From Anisodus tanguticus (Eukaryota; Streptophyta; Magnoliopsida; Solanales; Solanaceae), in assembly GCA_034509755.1 (NCBI GenBank), contig CM067546.1, positions 16,102,615 through 16,166,614 of the forward strand: a stretch of DNA of 64,000 nt, given 5' to 3'. Made by a program: the position numbers and the translations under genes. Below are positions 34,640 through 45,499 of this stretch, one piece after another (position 1 is the first letter of the stretch; every line of letters starts with the position of its first letter). A model generated the notes under the pieces. It was not told the DNA's origin. It did not search any database and was given only the letters and a program-made list of their open reading frames with translations.

Positions 34640-35640
34640 AACATAAACACCCAAACATCCTATGATGAGATTACAAAGGGTCTTTTTGATAAAGAATTTT
34701 GAGTGGGGATTGGTATGCTAATCCGTTGCTAGGGAGTATGTTAAGGAGGTAATTTGACATTTGTAATGCATGATGCCAAAATGAAGGTGGTAATGATGCA
34801 TGTGCTAGTAATGTACGAATAATATTATTAATGGTGCGGATTTTTCTTTCGATTTTCCCATTTTGTGATGATGTATGTGGACATGAAAACCGAAAAGATA
34901 GACCATTAACCTTACAAAATTCTCTAAATGGCCCATTATCACATTGAATATTCTAAATTTTCAATTCAAATTGTGTACAGATGAATGCTGTAAGTGATAG
35001 AAATATGGAATAAACCTGAGACATTTTAGATAACGGAAATGTCCATAAAAAATTAGAATAATCATCCAAAAATAACACATAATAATAGTGACATGTAGAG
35101 CTTAAAATGGGAGATGTCCAAAGATCACTATGAATAATATCAAAACGCAACAAAGTACCAGAATTCCAGGCAACAAACGACAGTTTAACATGTTTCCCAA
35201 ATGGACAAGAGGGAAAAAAATTAGTACTACGAGCACTATTACACTCAATAAATTTATTGTTTTTAAGGGAGGAAAAAACAGACGCTCCCGGATGACCCAA
35301 ATGCGCATGCCATAATGAAGGTGTTAAAGCCGCAAATGTTGACGGTGTGGCTTGATTAGTGGTGATGGTGGTGGTGATAGGATAGAACTCGCCTTGACTA
35401 ATACATTTCATTAGATGTATCCCCATCCAGAAATCCTTCACAGAAAACCCAAAAGGGTCAAATTCAACAAAAACTGAGTTATCACTTGTAAATTTCCGAA
35501 CATACACCAAATTTTTAATTAAGTGAGGAGAATGAAGGACGTTTTTCAAGGATAAATATGGATTCGGGGGAGACAAATTTCTGTGACCATAACCATGAAT
35601 TGGAATTGAATTACCATTACCAAAATTTATGCCACGATTT
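34640..35640 (-). pseudogene. RLC-3 integrase
   Basis: 35576-34953 reads PYLSLKNVLHSPHLIKNLVY, LWHAHLGHPGASVFSSLKNN, CPFGKHVKLSF, FDIIHSDLWTSPI and YYYVLFLDDYSNFLWTFPLS. This covers the HHCC domain (one Cys position is replaced: FPSCPFGK) and the first core Asp residues. The C-terminal core to about 34640 is in broken frames. It would insert element cDNA. Confidence 0.85.
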
Positions 35641-35994
35641 TGCTCAAATTGAAATAGGACGAGAGATTACATGGCGCGGATGTTATATGAGAAGTAGCAC
35701 CAGTGTCCATGTACCAATTAGCATCCAGTGGATTTAACACAAGTGTATGCATTGCTCCCTACCGACCACCACTTCCACCTCCACATCCACCGCTGCCTCC
35801 TCCGTTGCCGCCGTGACCACCACCCTTGTCACTGCCATGTCCGCCACCGTGATGTTTTCCACGATTTTGACCCTTTTTGCCACCCCAGTTGTTATGGTTT
35901 GGACCATAATTTTCATAGAATGATTAAGAGTCATCAATTTTGCGGGATGCGGCCACCATCATGGCAGAATTGCCTCCGGTTGCCGCCTTTTTAG
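35641..35994 (-). pseudogene. RLC-3 gag Gly/His-rich tail and protease
   Basis: The minus-strand frames show a Gly/His/Lys-rich segment (GKHHGGGHGSDKGGGHGGN) where many copia gags have a zinc knuckle. After it comes ANWYMDTGATSHITS with the protease DTG intact near 35685-35712. The segment on the plus strand, which is rich in His and Pro codons, is only its antisense. Confidence 0.78.
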
Positions 35995-36073
35995 CCAACC
36001 CTGCTTCTTCTAAGGTGAGCATGGAACATGTTTGGTATAACGGCAGGAGAGGGTTTCTTTGACGAAGAAGAGT

Positions 36074-36616
36074 TCAAACTCCATTATACGCTTCAGAGAG
36101 GCCTGCAACCATCTGAAGAACGAGACGATCATTTGTGACGGGATTGCCAACGTTCTTGAGTTGATCCGATAAATCCTTAAGCCTTTGACAATAGGCTAAG
36201 GGACTCAGAAAATCCTCTATATTTATGTGACAAAATTCTTGCTCAAGGGTTACGGCATGAGAATTTTTGTTATATTGGAATACATCACACAACCTATTCC
36301 AAGCTTCCATTGTCATGGTGTCGGGTTTGATAATTATCTGTAAGAGGTCTGTAGAGATGGTGGAATAAATCCATTGAAGAACCGTAGCATCAAGAGTTTT
36401 CGACAACTCTATTTCATCATCGGTGGAAGGTACCTTATCCTTGCCTTTTTCCAGTTTGTCGATGTGATGTAGGACTCTATGAGAACTGGCGTGAATTTTA
36501 AAAAGTTTTGCCCACATTGCGTATTGGACGTTCTCCATTTCAAGGAAAATAGGGATGTTGTTCTTTATGTTAGAGACTGCAAGAGAAGGATGAATGGAAT
36601 TCTTTATGTTAGACAT
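36074..36616 (-). pseudogene. RLC-3 gag capsid region
   Basis: A 180-codon open stretch starts MSNIKNSIHPSLAVSNIKNN, then VQYAMWAKLFKIHASSHRVL, TLDATVLQWIYSTISTDLL, AWNRLCDVFQYNKNSHAVTL and PVTNDRLVLQMVAGLSEAYN. This is the UBN2-type gag domain of copia elements. The start lies about 130 bp inside the PBS, as expected. A stop follows GLSEAYNGV, so continuity with the tail is lost. Confidence 0.88.
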
Positions 36617-36733
36617 GATTGAGGAACAATAGGAGAATTAGGGTTTCGGGAAAAAAAAGAGGGATGAAGGGACGAGCGAGAGAGACCAAGGGCAGCGGAA
36701 TTGTGGTGGAGAAGGAAATAATTTTTCCCTAGA

Positions 36734-36745
36734 CTACTGATACCA
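36734..36745 (-). promoter_or_regulatory. RLC-3 primer-binding site
   Basis: The minus strand reads TGGTATCAGTAG next to the 5' LTR end, matching the first nine bases of the tRNA-Met primer-binding sequence. Confidence 0.85.
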
Positions 36746-36936
36746 TGAAAGAGAATAATCTCTTGATTATTTTCATTATTATAATTGGTTTATATACATA
36801 ATATACAATAGTAAACCTAGCCTATAATTACGGAAATCAAATATACATTTTCCTAATACAAAAATATTACTATCATAATTACCGATGTACGAGATCACTA
36901 ATAATATCAAAGGAATATACGGTGTATATTCTATCA
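36746..36936 (-). repeat. RLC-3 5' LTR
   Basis: 191 bp, starting TGATAGAATATACACC on the minus strand and ending TCTCTTTCA. Its U3 half matches 32642-32741. Confidence 0.88.
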
Positions 36937-37505
36937 AATAGAACTCTCTAGTTACCTTTCAGACTCATCATAGATAGGTCTCAATTATAGATGTAATATT
37001 CTACAACTATCTTCATTATGGCCTTGAAGTTTGCACTCCTTACAGTATTTAGGCAACACATCATAATGAATTTTAACTTGCTCAGTTCTTATTGCACTAA
37101 TAACTTCATCTTCGATATCCATTATAAAATGTTTAGGCAAATCCATAATAAGACCGACTTGTACCTTTACCTAGCACAACTATGTCTAGTTTTCTTGATC
37201 GTGGCCATGTCCAGGAGTCCCTAATGTAGATGCGAGAGTGAATAATGATTTTTTAACAATACATTTTGGTAGTAGATTAGGAAAGGAGATTCACACCATT
37301 GCTTTTGTAGTTTCCTCATCAATCATTAATTTTGAATCATATATCAATGGTCTCATATGATACGACAAACCAACCTTCACCTGATATAATATGCCCCTTT
37401 AGACATCATGTTCACATAATCCTCCAGTAATATGAATCATATAAGAAAGTGCCAATTTCGAAAGAAATCTATGCAACACTCTCCTTCATTCCACACTGAA
37501 CAATG
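36937..37505 (-). pseudogene. Minus-strand LINE ORF1 (DUF4283-like and zinc knuckle), piece 1
   Basis: The minus-strand frames read EETTKAMV then a stop (TGA at the usual Trp), ISFPNLLPKCIVKKSLFTLA, MDLPKHFIMDIEDEVISAI, and KIHYDVLPKYCKECKLQGHN followed by EDSC. The order, a DUF4283-type RNA-binding region and then a CX2CX4HX4C knuckle at about 37002-37047, is that of ORF1 in plant L1-type LINEs. The knuckle is intact. The 5' part ends at the SINE near 37510. Confidence 0.75.
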
Positions 37506-37509
37506 ATCT

Positions 37510-37630
37510 CGAACAACAACATACCCAGTGCGATCCCATAACTGGGGTCTGGGGAGGACAGGATGTACGCAAACCTTATCTCTGCCTTTGTGCGGCATTG
37601 AGACTGTTTCTGATAGACGCTCGACTCAAA
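37510..37630 (-). mobile_element. SINE of the TS/Au type
   Basis: The plus strand holds ACCCAGTGCGATCCCATAAC, GGGGTCTGGGGAGGACAGGA, TGTACGCAAACCTTATCTCT and CTGTTTCTGATAGACGCTCG. This is the reverse complement of the 3' body of SINEs common in Solanaceae, ending in a GTT-type tail (GTTGTTGTTC at 37510-37519). The tRNA-derived head is not clearly present. The adjoining A-rich 37631-37850 may belong to the same repeat family but was not confirmed. Confidence 0.7.
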
Positions 37631-37850
37631 GACAGAGAAAGAGAAGAAAACAAGAGAAAAGAAAAGTAATTCGAAGAAGATACAAATAGTACAATAGTAA
37701 AATAAAAAGATACAACTCAGATATTCAACGGACGGTAACGTACATCGAAGAGTAAAAAACTACGTGAGTACTATATAATGTTGCTAATAATAAAAGGCAA
37801 AACACATGCAGCAACAAATTGTAATACATGTCTAAGAAAAAGAGTGCGAC
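37631..37850. other. A-rich spacer between SINE and gypsy LTR
   Basis: A-rich DNA with GAGAAAAGAAAAG-like runs and no ORF. It may be the remainder of the SINE-associated repeat. Confidence 0.35.
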
Positions 37851-40695
37851 TGGCACAACCCCTTTTAGGAATCGCGATGGGACCTACACTTTGTACACCT
37901 GTAGGCGAACCACTCCCCAATAGGCAGCAGAAGAATAAATAAGGAATGCGGAATAACAAAATACTTAATTAAGTTGTTTGATCATAATAAATATAAGGAA
38001 ATAAGTCTGAATATAGAAATATAACCCCCAAAATCTGGTCAACAATAGAAGAGCATCTAACTGTCAAAATAGTTTAAAAGGAAAGGAACATAGTTTAAAA
38101 GTCTGAATATGTCTCTCGAAACAAAATAAAAGACAAGGTAAAGATATGAGCATCCAAAGGTATGTCGGAAGGTAGCATCCTCACCCTGCATCACTCGATA
38201 CCGCTAGCTCAGACTCAACCATGTAGTCCTGAACTAGTGGAAGGCGATGTATCTGCATAAAAAAGAATGTAGCAAGTGTAGCATGAGTACACAACATACC
38301 CCCGTAGGCATCATAGGCCGACAATGACTGATGATAGGTAAATAGGGATAAATATCAAGTTAACACTCAAATAATCCTATACAGCAAAGTTCAAGTAGTC
38401 ATGGAAGTCACCTTATCCGCATAACAGTTCGCTAAATCACACAAGTCACATTGTTCATATACATGCTCATAAATCATGTACGTCACCACAATTATAGAAG
38501 AGTTCAACAACCAATAAACCAAGTACAAAATGATCAAATACAATGCTCCTTATAAAGAATTCATCCATGTCTCATTAACCATTCCAACCAATTACCAATC
38601 AACAGGTAAACAATGAAATAATATATGTTTGATATGAATGCAATACATATGCCAGGTACCTTTATGGGGGACCTGCGAAGTCCATGTATTCATCCGGAAT
38701 TTCTCAACGGATCCCAGCTCTTGGCTGAATAATAATTATTATAGGAGTGCAACACGACCTCCCGCGTGTCATCATCATCTCACTATTTCCAATCATCTCA
38801 TAAGTATCCGTATATTCCTGATCATTTGGATCCACAAGATTTTCATACCTCTCATATCAATATCATCAGAACAATGAGTGTATGAATGCACATGGCAATA
38901 CAAGGCAAGTAATCAGGATGAATGAAATGCAACCAAGTATAAGAGACGAATATCACATGCTTTTAGGAAGTTAACAACACGTAATACAATCAAAAGTAAT
39001 GTGATGAATAAGCACAACAGTAGCAAATATGGCGACGAGCCCACATAATGGCAACAAGCCTAATCAATAGTAGTCGAATCCAACTTAAGGCTAATTTCCC
39101 AAAAAACCCATCATCATAGTTAACCACTGGTACCCACCTAAGCGTTCATCACAACCGCTAAAGTGGGACCCCCAAACATGGCCAATACACTTCAACATTT
39201 ATAACTATTTAAGTACTTCTATCGAAGTCTAATAAGAAGAAATTGTAGCCTACCTCAGAGCCGAGTAGGAGCCGCAACGAATCAACTCTCAACGCTGGCC
39301 TTTCCCTTTAGGAGCTCCTCATAGTAGTTATCGTCTAACATGCATAAACTCTATGTTAATAATTAAGCTAATACACATACCAGGTCTTAATCCTTAAACA
39401 TACCAAAAGACAACTAAAAACAACTCTAGGCCCATGACATCAAAATCTAAAATTTATTACTCCATTAGCATAATCACATACTAGATAGTCATATCCTTAA
39501 GCTAATTGAAAAACTAACCCCAATTGGACCTTCAATCGCATGATTTAGGAAAAGCCCCAATTTGAAAACCTAGATTTTCCCGCAAATTGAAAAGGGCTTC
39601 CATTATCAAATTAAAGACTACAACATGATTATATACCATTACACAATACTTATTCATAATATCAAGATCATCTAATTAAAATTACACCCCCAAATCAAAG
39701 ATTTAACTCTCGTATTCTACCATGAAAACTTAAGAATTTATTTCCCAATATAAAGTCTAGATTAGGATTTAAAGGACAAAAATGATTAAGAGGGATGGTA
39801 TTATACCTTAGATGATGAACCAAATAGAACTCATAAAGAAATCTCCCTCAAGTAGGCTCTAAAACCGAGATATAATATTTTGGGAAAGTGAATTGATTTA
39901 GGGTATTTAAGAAATTTCCAGAAGCAGCGATCGCGCAAATGTGGAATCGATCACGCACGGGCGGCCTCGTCGGAGCAAAAAAATGTTTGTTGTGGCAGAA
40001 ACAGTAAACCTTCTGCGTAGGCGCTGGTGTGAGAGAATCACCGCAGATGCTCCATCGCCTCTATGAGGAAATCTTCATAGGGGTGGAACCTTGTCATATT
40101 TAGAGGCCCACATCTGCGAGCAAATCTATGCAGAGGCAGGCACATAAAAGCGGCCAAAAAACTACTGCTACGGCACACCAGAACTAGCAACTAGAGAATT
40201 TCCCAAATCTTCCTCCAAACACCCGCAACACTCCCAAGACCCTAGGACGCAAACCAAACATGCTACCATAAGGTAAATAGTTCTACAAACTTGCTCACGC
40301 CCTCTTATTTCTCATTTAACGGAGCTAAGATATACTTTTCAAAAGAGTCGCCCATAATAACCAAATATCAAAATTTCACAAAATAAAGCCAGAAGTACAT
40401 CTAATTGCCACGAGAAGCGAACCAATAACTTAGTTATGTTATAAATGACCCTTCAGAACTATGCGAAGCAACATAACCCAAAAATGAACCCATATATTCA
40501 AAAGTCAACTTTGAGTCAAACTAATCTAATCTGAGATTCTTATTTTGGGTTTTCATCCAAAAGTCATATAAATGAACCCTGAGCTCCATGTCACCCATCC
40601 CTGCGCATCAGAAACCCCACATAGAGTCGACGCGAAGGGTAATATAGTGAAATAAGGGTCTTTATCTTTAAATCACCAGATGGGTTGTTATATCA
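37851..40695 (-). repeat. RLG-3 3' LTR
   Basis: 2845 bp. It starts TGATATAACAACCC on the minus strand at 40695 and ends AAGGGGTTGTGCCA at 37851. It is collinear with the LTR remnant at 2221-4365. The conserved tail block (GTAGGCATCATAGGCCGACA near 38304) also occurs in related LTRs at 3935 and 61782. GC-rich words (GCGATCGCGC, GATCACGCACGGGCGG) occur near 39927-39965. Confidence 0.85.
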
Positions 40696-41010
40696 GATAC
40701 CAATTAAACAAACGTTTATCCTCAAACAGAGAAAAACGAAAAGGGGAAATGTACCAGAAGTAGTAAAAAAGTTAGGGTATCTACTCACATGTCAGACTTT
40801 GTCTCCCAAGTCCCTTCCTCAACAGGACAACGCTTCCATTGGACCTTCACATAAGCTATCTCATTAGACTTTAACTTCCTCACTTGCCTAGCCAAAATAG
40901 CCATAGGCTCCTCCTCGAACTCCAAATGTTGATCAGGAAATATGGAGTCCAACTGGATAATATAAGAACCATTGGCATGATACTTCTTTAGCATAGACAT
41001 ACGAAAAATC
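40690..41010 (-). pseudogene. RLG-3 integrase C-terminus with chromodomain
   Basis: 41000-40785 reads HANGSYIIQLDSIFPDQHLE, then FEEEPMAILARQVRKLKSNE and IAYVKVQWKRCPVEEGTWET. This is the chromodomain signature (VKVQW-x(6)-EATWE) of plant chromoviruses, thought to guide integration to particular chromatin. A stop at 40785 truncates it. In another frame the coding pattern (RINVCLIGI) runs up to the LTR start, so the native stop appears to overlap the first LTR bases. Confidence 0.85.
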
Positions 41011-42094
41011 GGACGGACACCTGAAAGACCTGGTGACAGAGATAACTCATATGCTACCTCTCTAACCCTCTAAAGAATATCAAAAGGTTCGATACACATC
41101 AGACTCAACTTCCCTCTCTTGATGAACCTCGTCACACCCTTCATGGGTGAGACCTTCAATAGAGCCCTATCACCAACCATAAACTTCATGTCCCGGACCT
41201 TCAAGTCTACATACTCTTTCTGCCTTCTTTGAGCTGCCAGGAGTTTGTCCTAAATTGCCTTCACCTTCTCTAAGAAGTCTCTCAACATATTGGTACTCCC
41301 AAAGATGAACCTCGAATGCATCAAACCATCCAATGGGAGAATGACATCTACTACTATACAAAACCTCAAATGGCGCCATATCAATGCTAGTATGATAGTT
41401 GTTGTTTTACACAAACTCTGCCATAGGTGAGAACTGGTCCCAATGACCACCAAACTCAATTATGCAGGCTGGTAACATATCCTCCAAAACCTGTATAGTC
41501 CACTCTGATAGACCGCCCGTTTGAGGGTGAAAAGTTGTACTAGATCCAATCGAGTACCCAACTTCTTTTGCAAAGTCCGCCAGAAATGTGAAGTAAACTA
41601 AGTACCCCGGTCTGCAATAATAGAAATAGGTACACCATGAACACGAAAAATCTTACGAATGTAAATCTAGCCAACTTCTCCAGATTGTAAGTCATCTGGC
41701 CTAGAATAAAATGCGTAGACTTGGTCAACCAATCAACAATGGCCCAAATAACATCAAACTTTCCCGAAATCTTGGGAAACCCAACAACAAAATCCATAGA
41801 AATCCTCTCCTACTTCCACTCATGAATGGACATCCTCTGAGATACACCACCGCGTCACTGGTGCTCATACTTGACCTGCTAACAATTCTGACACCGAGAC
41901 ACAAACTCAACAATGACTCTCTTCATCCTACCCCACCAATAGTGTTGCTTCAAGTCACGATACATCTTAGTAGCACCTGGTTGAATCGAATATCTAGAGC
42001 TATGGGCCTTGTCCATAGACAATTTCATCAAATCACCAACTTTATGAACACAAAATAAACCCTTGATCCTCAGAGTACCTTCACCATCAATCAC
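41011..42094 (-). pseudogene. RLG-3 integrase
   Basis: 42094-41879 reads KAHSSRYSIQPGATKMYRDL, KQHYWWGRMKRVIVEFVSRC and QNC, the HHCC zinc domain. The core begins MDFVVGFPKISGKFDVIWAI with the first Asp in AIVDWLTKSTHF. Later frames give SLCKTTTII and APFEVLYSSRCHSPIGWFDA, plus YVERLLREGEG. Several frameshifts lie between about 41880 and 41170. The enzyme would insert element cDNA. Confidence 0.87.
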
Positions 42095-42287
42095 AGCCTC
42101 CTTGGCTTTACTACTTACTACCTTATCTCTTATTTTTCACAACTTCTCATCATCATAATCTCATGTCCTAATCTACTCTAAAAGAAACGACATTTCCTCA
42201 ACACAATCCAGAATCCTACCCGAATTTGAAATATCAAGCCTCACAAAGTGATTGGCTAAGGAATGAACCTCAAATGCTAAGGGACGC

Positions 42288-42740
42288 TTAGAAAAAATCA
42301 AGTGAACCAAACTCCCCATACTGACTACCTTTTTGGCTCAAGACATCTGCCACCACATTAGCCTTGTCTGGATGGTACAAAATCGTCATGTCATAGTCCT
42401 TTAGCAACTCCATCCACTGACGTTGCCTAGAATTCAAATCTCTCTGGTTGAATACATGATGAAGGTTGTGGTGATCAGTATACACCTCATAATGAACTCC
42501 ATAAAGGTAATGCCTCTAAATAATCAAAGAAAAAACAACAACCGTCAATTCTAAGTCATGAACAAGGTAATTTATCTCGTGCACCTTCAAATGCCTTGAT
42601 GCATAAGATATGACCTTACACTCCTACATCAACACACATCCCAACCCAATCCATGAAGCATCACAATATATGGTAAAGTCCTTCCCCTCCACCGGAAGGG
42701 ATAAAATCTGGGATGTGGTCAAAAGCCACATTAGCTTTTG
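42288..42740 (-). pseudogene. RLG-3 RNase H
   Basis: The first Asp motif DFTIYCDASWIGLGCVLM ends the RT open stretch near 42624. The last motifs are at 42485-42288: MYTDHHNLHHVFNQRDLNSR, then QRQWMELLKDYDMTILYHPD and KANVVADVLSQKG. The intervening sequence is frame-broken. This is the standard Ty3/gypsy RNase H. Confidence 0.87.
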
Positions 42741-43617
42741 AAAGCTCTCCTCACACTCATCATACCACTGGAAATGCACTTCCTTCTGAGTCAAGAGCAT
42801 CGAATGAGAAGTAATAGAAGTAAACCCCTTGACGAACTGGCAATAGTAGCTAGCAAGACACACAAAGCTCCTAATCTCTATCACCAAATTAGGTCCAGGA
42901 CATTCCCTGACTGCCTTTATCTTCTTTGGATCAACCATAATACCCTCCTTGGACATCACGTGTCCCAAGAATGCTACAGAACTGAGCCAGAACTCACACT
43001 TCAACAATTTAGCATACAACTTCTTCTCTTTCAATAACCCAAGAACCACTCTCAAATTCTCTCGTGGTCCTCTTAACTCTTTGAATAGATCATGATGTCA
43101 TCAATGAATACAATCACAAAAGAATACAAATACCACTTGAATATCACATTTCATCAAATCCATGAACATTGTGGGGGAATTCATAAGCCAAAAGGACATC
43201 ACAAAGAATTCGTAATGACCATAATGAGTCCACAAAGCCATCATGGGAACATCTTCAGACTGAATCTTCAACTGATAATACCCGGACCTCGAAAATACTG
43301 AAACACCCTGGAGCTGGTTGAACAGATCATTAATACGAGGTATCAGATACTTATTTCTAATCGTGACCTTGTTCAAATGCCTATAATCAATAAAACATAC
43401 GCATGGCGCCATCTTTATTCTTAACTAACAACCCAGAAGCACCCCATGGAGACACACCTGGTCGAATGAAACCCTTACTTAACAAATCCTGATGTTGTTC
43501 CTTCAACTCTCTCAGCTTTGTAGGAGCCATATGGTAAAGAGTAATAGAAATGTGTCGAGTACCTGGCTCTAGATAAATGTAGAAATCAATATCTCTATCT
43601 GACGGCATACCCGTCAA
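42624..43617 (-). pseudogene. RLG-3 reverse transcriptase
   Basis: 43617-43387 reads GTRHISITLYHMAPTKLREL, KEQHQDLLSKGFIRPGVSPW, GASGLLVKNKDGAMRM. 43412-43101 gives FIDYRHLNKVTIRNKYLIPR and NDLFNQLQGVSVFSRSGYYQ. The catalytic VIVFIDDIMIYS is readable at 43084-43119 after a frame change. 43055-42624 continues LKCEFWLSSVAFLGHVMSKE. Three frames are needed for one domain, so the gene is dead, though its catalytic residues persist. Confidence 0.9.
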
Positions 43618-43676
43618 ATCCTACGGAAATACCCTGGAAAACTTATTAACTACCAGAGCTGACTCATGGAAAAAGT

Positions 43677-44087
43677 CTACATATTCGTATCCTGAATATG
43701 AGAAAGGTATGAGAGACAACCCTTGTCCATCAACTTCCTAGTTTGAATGAATGAAATATTCTTCTTAGAAGCAGCGTTGGGAGCATCCCTCCACTCTAAC
43801 CTCGAAATAACATGCATCACTAAAGTGACTGTATTGGCATGATAGTCCATAATCACATGGTACGGTGATAGCCAATTCTTCTTCAAAATAATATCGAAAT
43901 CAACCATGTCTAATATGACCAAGTCTACCCAGGTTTCATAACTCATAAAAGTAACCACACAAAGTTGATAAACCATATCTACAATCATAGAATCACCAAC
44001 TAGTGTAGACACATGAATAGAGACCTGTAGAATATCATACCACATATGCAAATCAGCAGAAAACAAGGCAGACACATATGAGAACAT
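43677..44087 (-). pseudogene. RLG-3 protease region
   Basis: The 136-codon open stretch reads STLVGDSMIVDMVYQLCVVT, FMSYETWVDLVILDMVDFDI, ILKKNWLSPYHVIMDYHANT. This matches the aspartic protease to RT linker of Tekay-like elements, where ILG-MDWLS is usual. The catalytic DTG lies upstream of this stretch and was not clearly read. Confidence 0.8.
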
Positions 44088-44099
44088 AAACCCCGGATC

Positions 44100-45415
44100 A
44101 AATTACATTGAAGTAGACCAATGAAAGACTAAGATGATACCTATGATAATCACATTTGATGCCTCAACCTCTGGCCTACCAAGGAAATCATAAGAATTAG
44201 TGTGTCATCCATCGGATTGAGTACCCTGATGGCCACCTCATATTACACGAGCCCCCTCTCTTTCTATCTGAGATCCACCACGACTAGTCTGATATCCACC
44301 TCAGCCTGAATGGGAATCTCATCTGCTAACTTGACCACCACTCTTGGATGGCTATACTGGGGTCATAGGTGCATGATATGTACACGATACCAATCTAAGG
44401 CACTCTCTCTTCAAATTCCCAATCTCACCACAATTATAACAAGTCCTGGCTGCTCAGGGCTTCTAAATAGAGATAGAAGAACCTAAATGACCTACAAAGT
44501 CATAATACCAAGACTGAGAATCCCTCAAAGACTAGCCCCCACTATAACCACTCTTCCCCATAGAGATACCATCTGTAATCTAAAGGGATACCCAAACCAG
44601 TTGGCTCGACTGCGAGTGCTTGAATCTACCTTGCTGTGCATAACCATGAGAAGTAGTCCCACTATACTATCCATATCGCCTAGTCCTTTTGTCAAGCTTA
44701 TGATGGGTAGCTTGCACCTCAAAGGCTCAACCATCCTCGCATGTTTTTCCACTGACTCAAAATAAGCCTAGAGGCTACCAACTGCAACATAGGTAACTGA
44801 AGGGGAATACTCAAACCACTCACAGAACAACTAACTCGCTCTACCTCTATATGTAGCAATGGTGCTGCATAGCGTGATAAAGCATGAAAGCGAGTCTTGT
44901 AATCTGCAATTATTGAACCACTCTACTCCAACCTCTAGAACTCATCGCGCTTTCTCAAACATAAGCTAAGAGTCATATACTTCTTTAGAAAAATACAATA
45001 AAATCTAACCCAAGACAGTGGAGGCGACCTCATTGGTCAACAATCAACATAAGCTCTCCATGACTGTTTTTCATCTACCATATTCTGAAGGGCCATAAAA
45101 TAGACTCCGTGCAACTCGACGATACCCATGGTATGTAGCCTCTAATATCTGCTCACAATAAACTCATACCCATATTCCTCAGGCTAACTATATAATATAG
45201 AAGACTTTATGTTGGAAAAGTGCTCCTAAAGCTTTCGCTCATCGAGGGTAATAACAGTCCCTGCATTTCGCCGTGGACTAAACTCAGGTGATGGAACCTC
45301 ATCAATATGGATCTAACATAGCAGCTGGATAAAACCCAATATTGAGAGTCTATCCCTCTCCCACTCGGGTGTGTGACCCACCCGGAGTAGTCAGATGCAG
45401 CCCTCCTGGCATTTT
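44100..45415 (-). pseudogene. RLG-3 gag remnant with altered zinc knuckle
   Basis: In broken frames I read a QLLPSM-like N-terminal part, YFESVEKHARMVEPLRCKLP (gag capsid end, usually a phrase about MV-x-x-MR), a Ser/Arg-rich stretch, and CYNCGEIGNLKREC at about 44408-44452. The knuckle has Asn (AAT) where the metal-binding His should be. The plus-strand ORF at 44487-44765 is only an antisense shadow. More than six stops break gag. Confidence 0.78.
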
Positions 45416-45490
45416 TAGTTTTCTTAGGTAGGTTTTGTTGTTCCATCTATCTACCTTTGTGAGTATTGTTTGATAGGTATTTCGTTTGTT
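45416..45490 (+). repeat. Fragment of the copia LTR found at 50333-51914
   Basis: The run AGTTTTCTTAGGTAGGTTTT, followed by CATCTATCTACCTTTGTGAG and TATTGTTTGATAGGT, matches 51524-51597 and more loosely 53870-53930. It marks the 5' LTR end of the plus-strand copia remnant, cut by or joined to RLG-3. Confidence 0.7.
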
Positions 45491-45499
45491 AACAAGTTG

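Larger units (their letters stand above)
32642..36936 (-). mobile_element. RLC-3: Ty1/copia element with short LTRs
   Basis: A ~4.3-kb minus-strand copia element with a 191-bp 5' LTR (36746-36936), a PBS and nearly all domains. Only 100 bp of the 3' LTR remains (32642-32741), so its outer end and target duplication are lost. The compact size, the short LTR, and the Gly/His-rich gag tail in place of a zinc knuckle suggest the Ale/Retrofit type; that clade call is inference. It lies inside ORF1 of the minus-strand LINE, which resumes on both sides. Confidence 0.88.
37851..45415 (-). mobile_element. RLG-3: chromodomain Ty3/gypsy element (Tekay/Del-like), 5' truncated
   Basis: A minus-strand gypsy element with 3' LTR (37851-40695), chromodomain, integrase, RNase H, RT, protease and gag in the expected order. 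The 5' LTR is missing: at about 45415 the sequence passes into a copia LTR fragment. The long LTR together with a chromodomain points to the Tekay/Del group; clade is inference. All genes are broken. Confidence 0.88.

Noticed and set aside
34187..34654. 155-codon minus-strand ORF in RLC-3
   Set aside because: The copia integrase-RT linker and RT start are read in a different minus frame over the same bases (HPKWKMAMDDEY), so this is an overlapping shadow.
35728..35994. His/Pro-rich 88-codon plus-strand ORF that looks like a metal-binding protein
   Set aside because: It is the antisense of the Gly/His-rich gag tail of RLC-3, where GGN-type codons read as His/Pro on the other strand.
32742..45415. 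Endogenous pararetrovirus as the source of RT/RNase H blocks
   Set aside because: All RT blocks have integrase and LTRs in copia or gypsy order; no movement protein or coat-protein pattern was seen.
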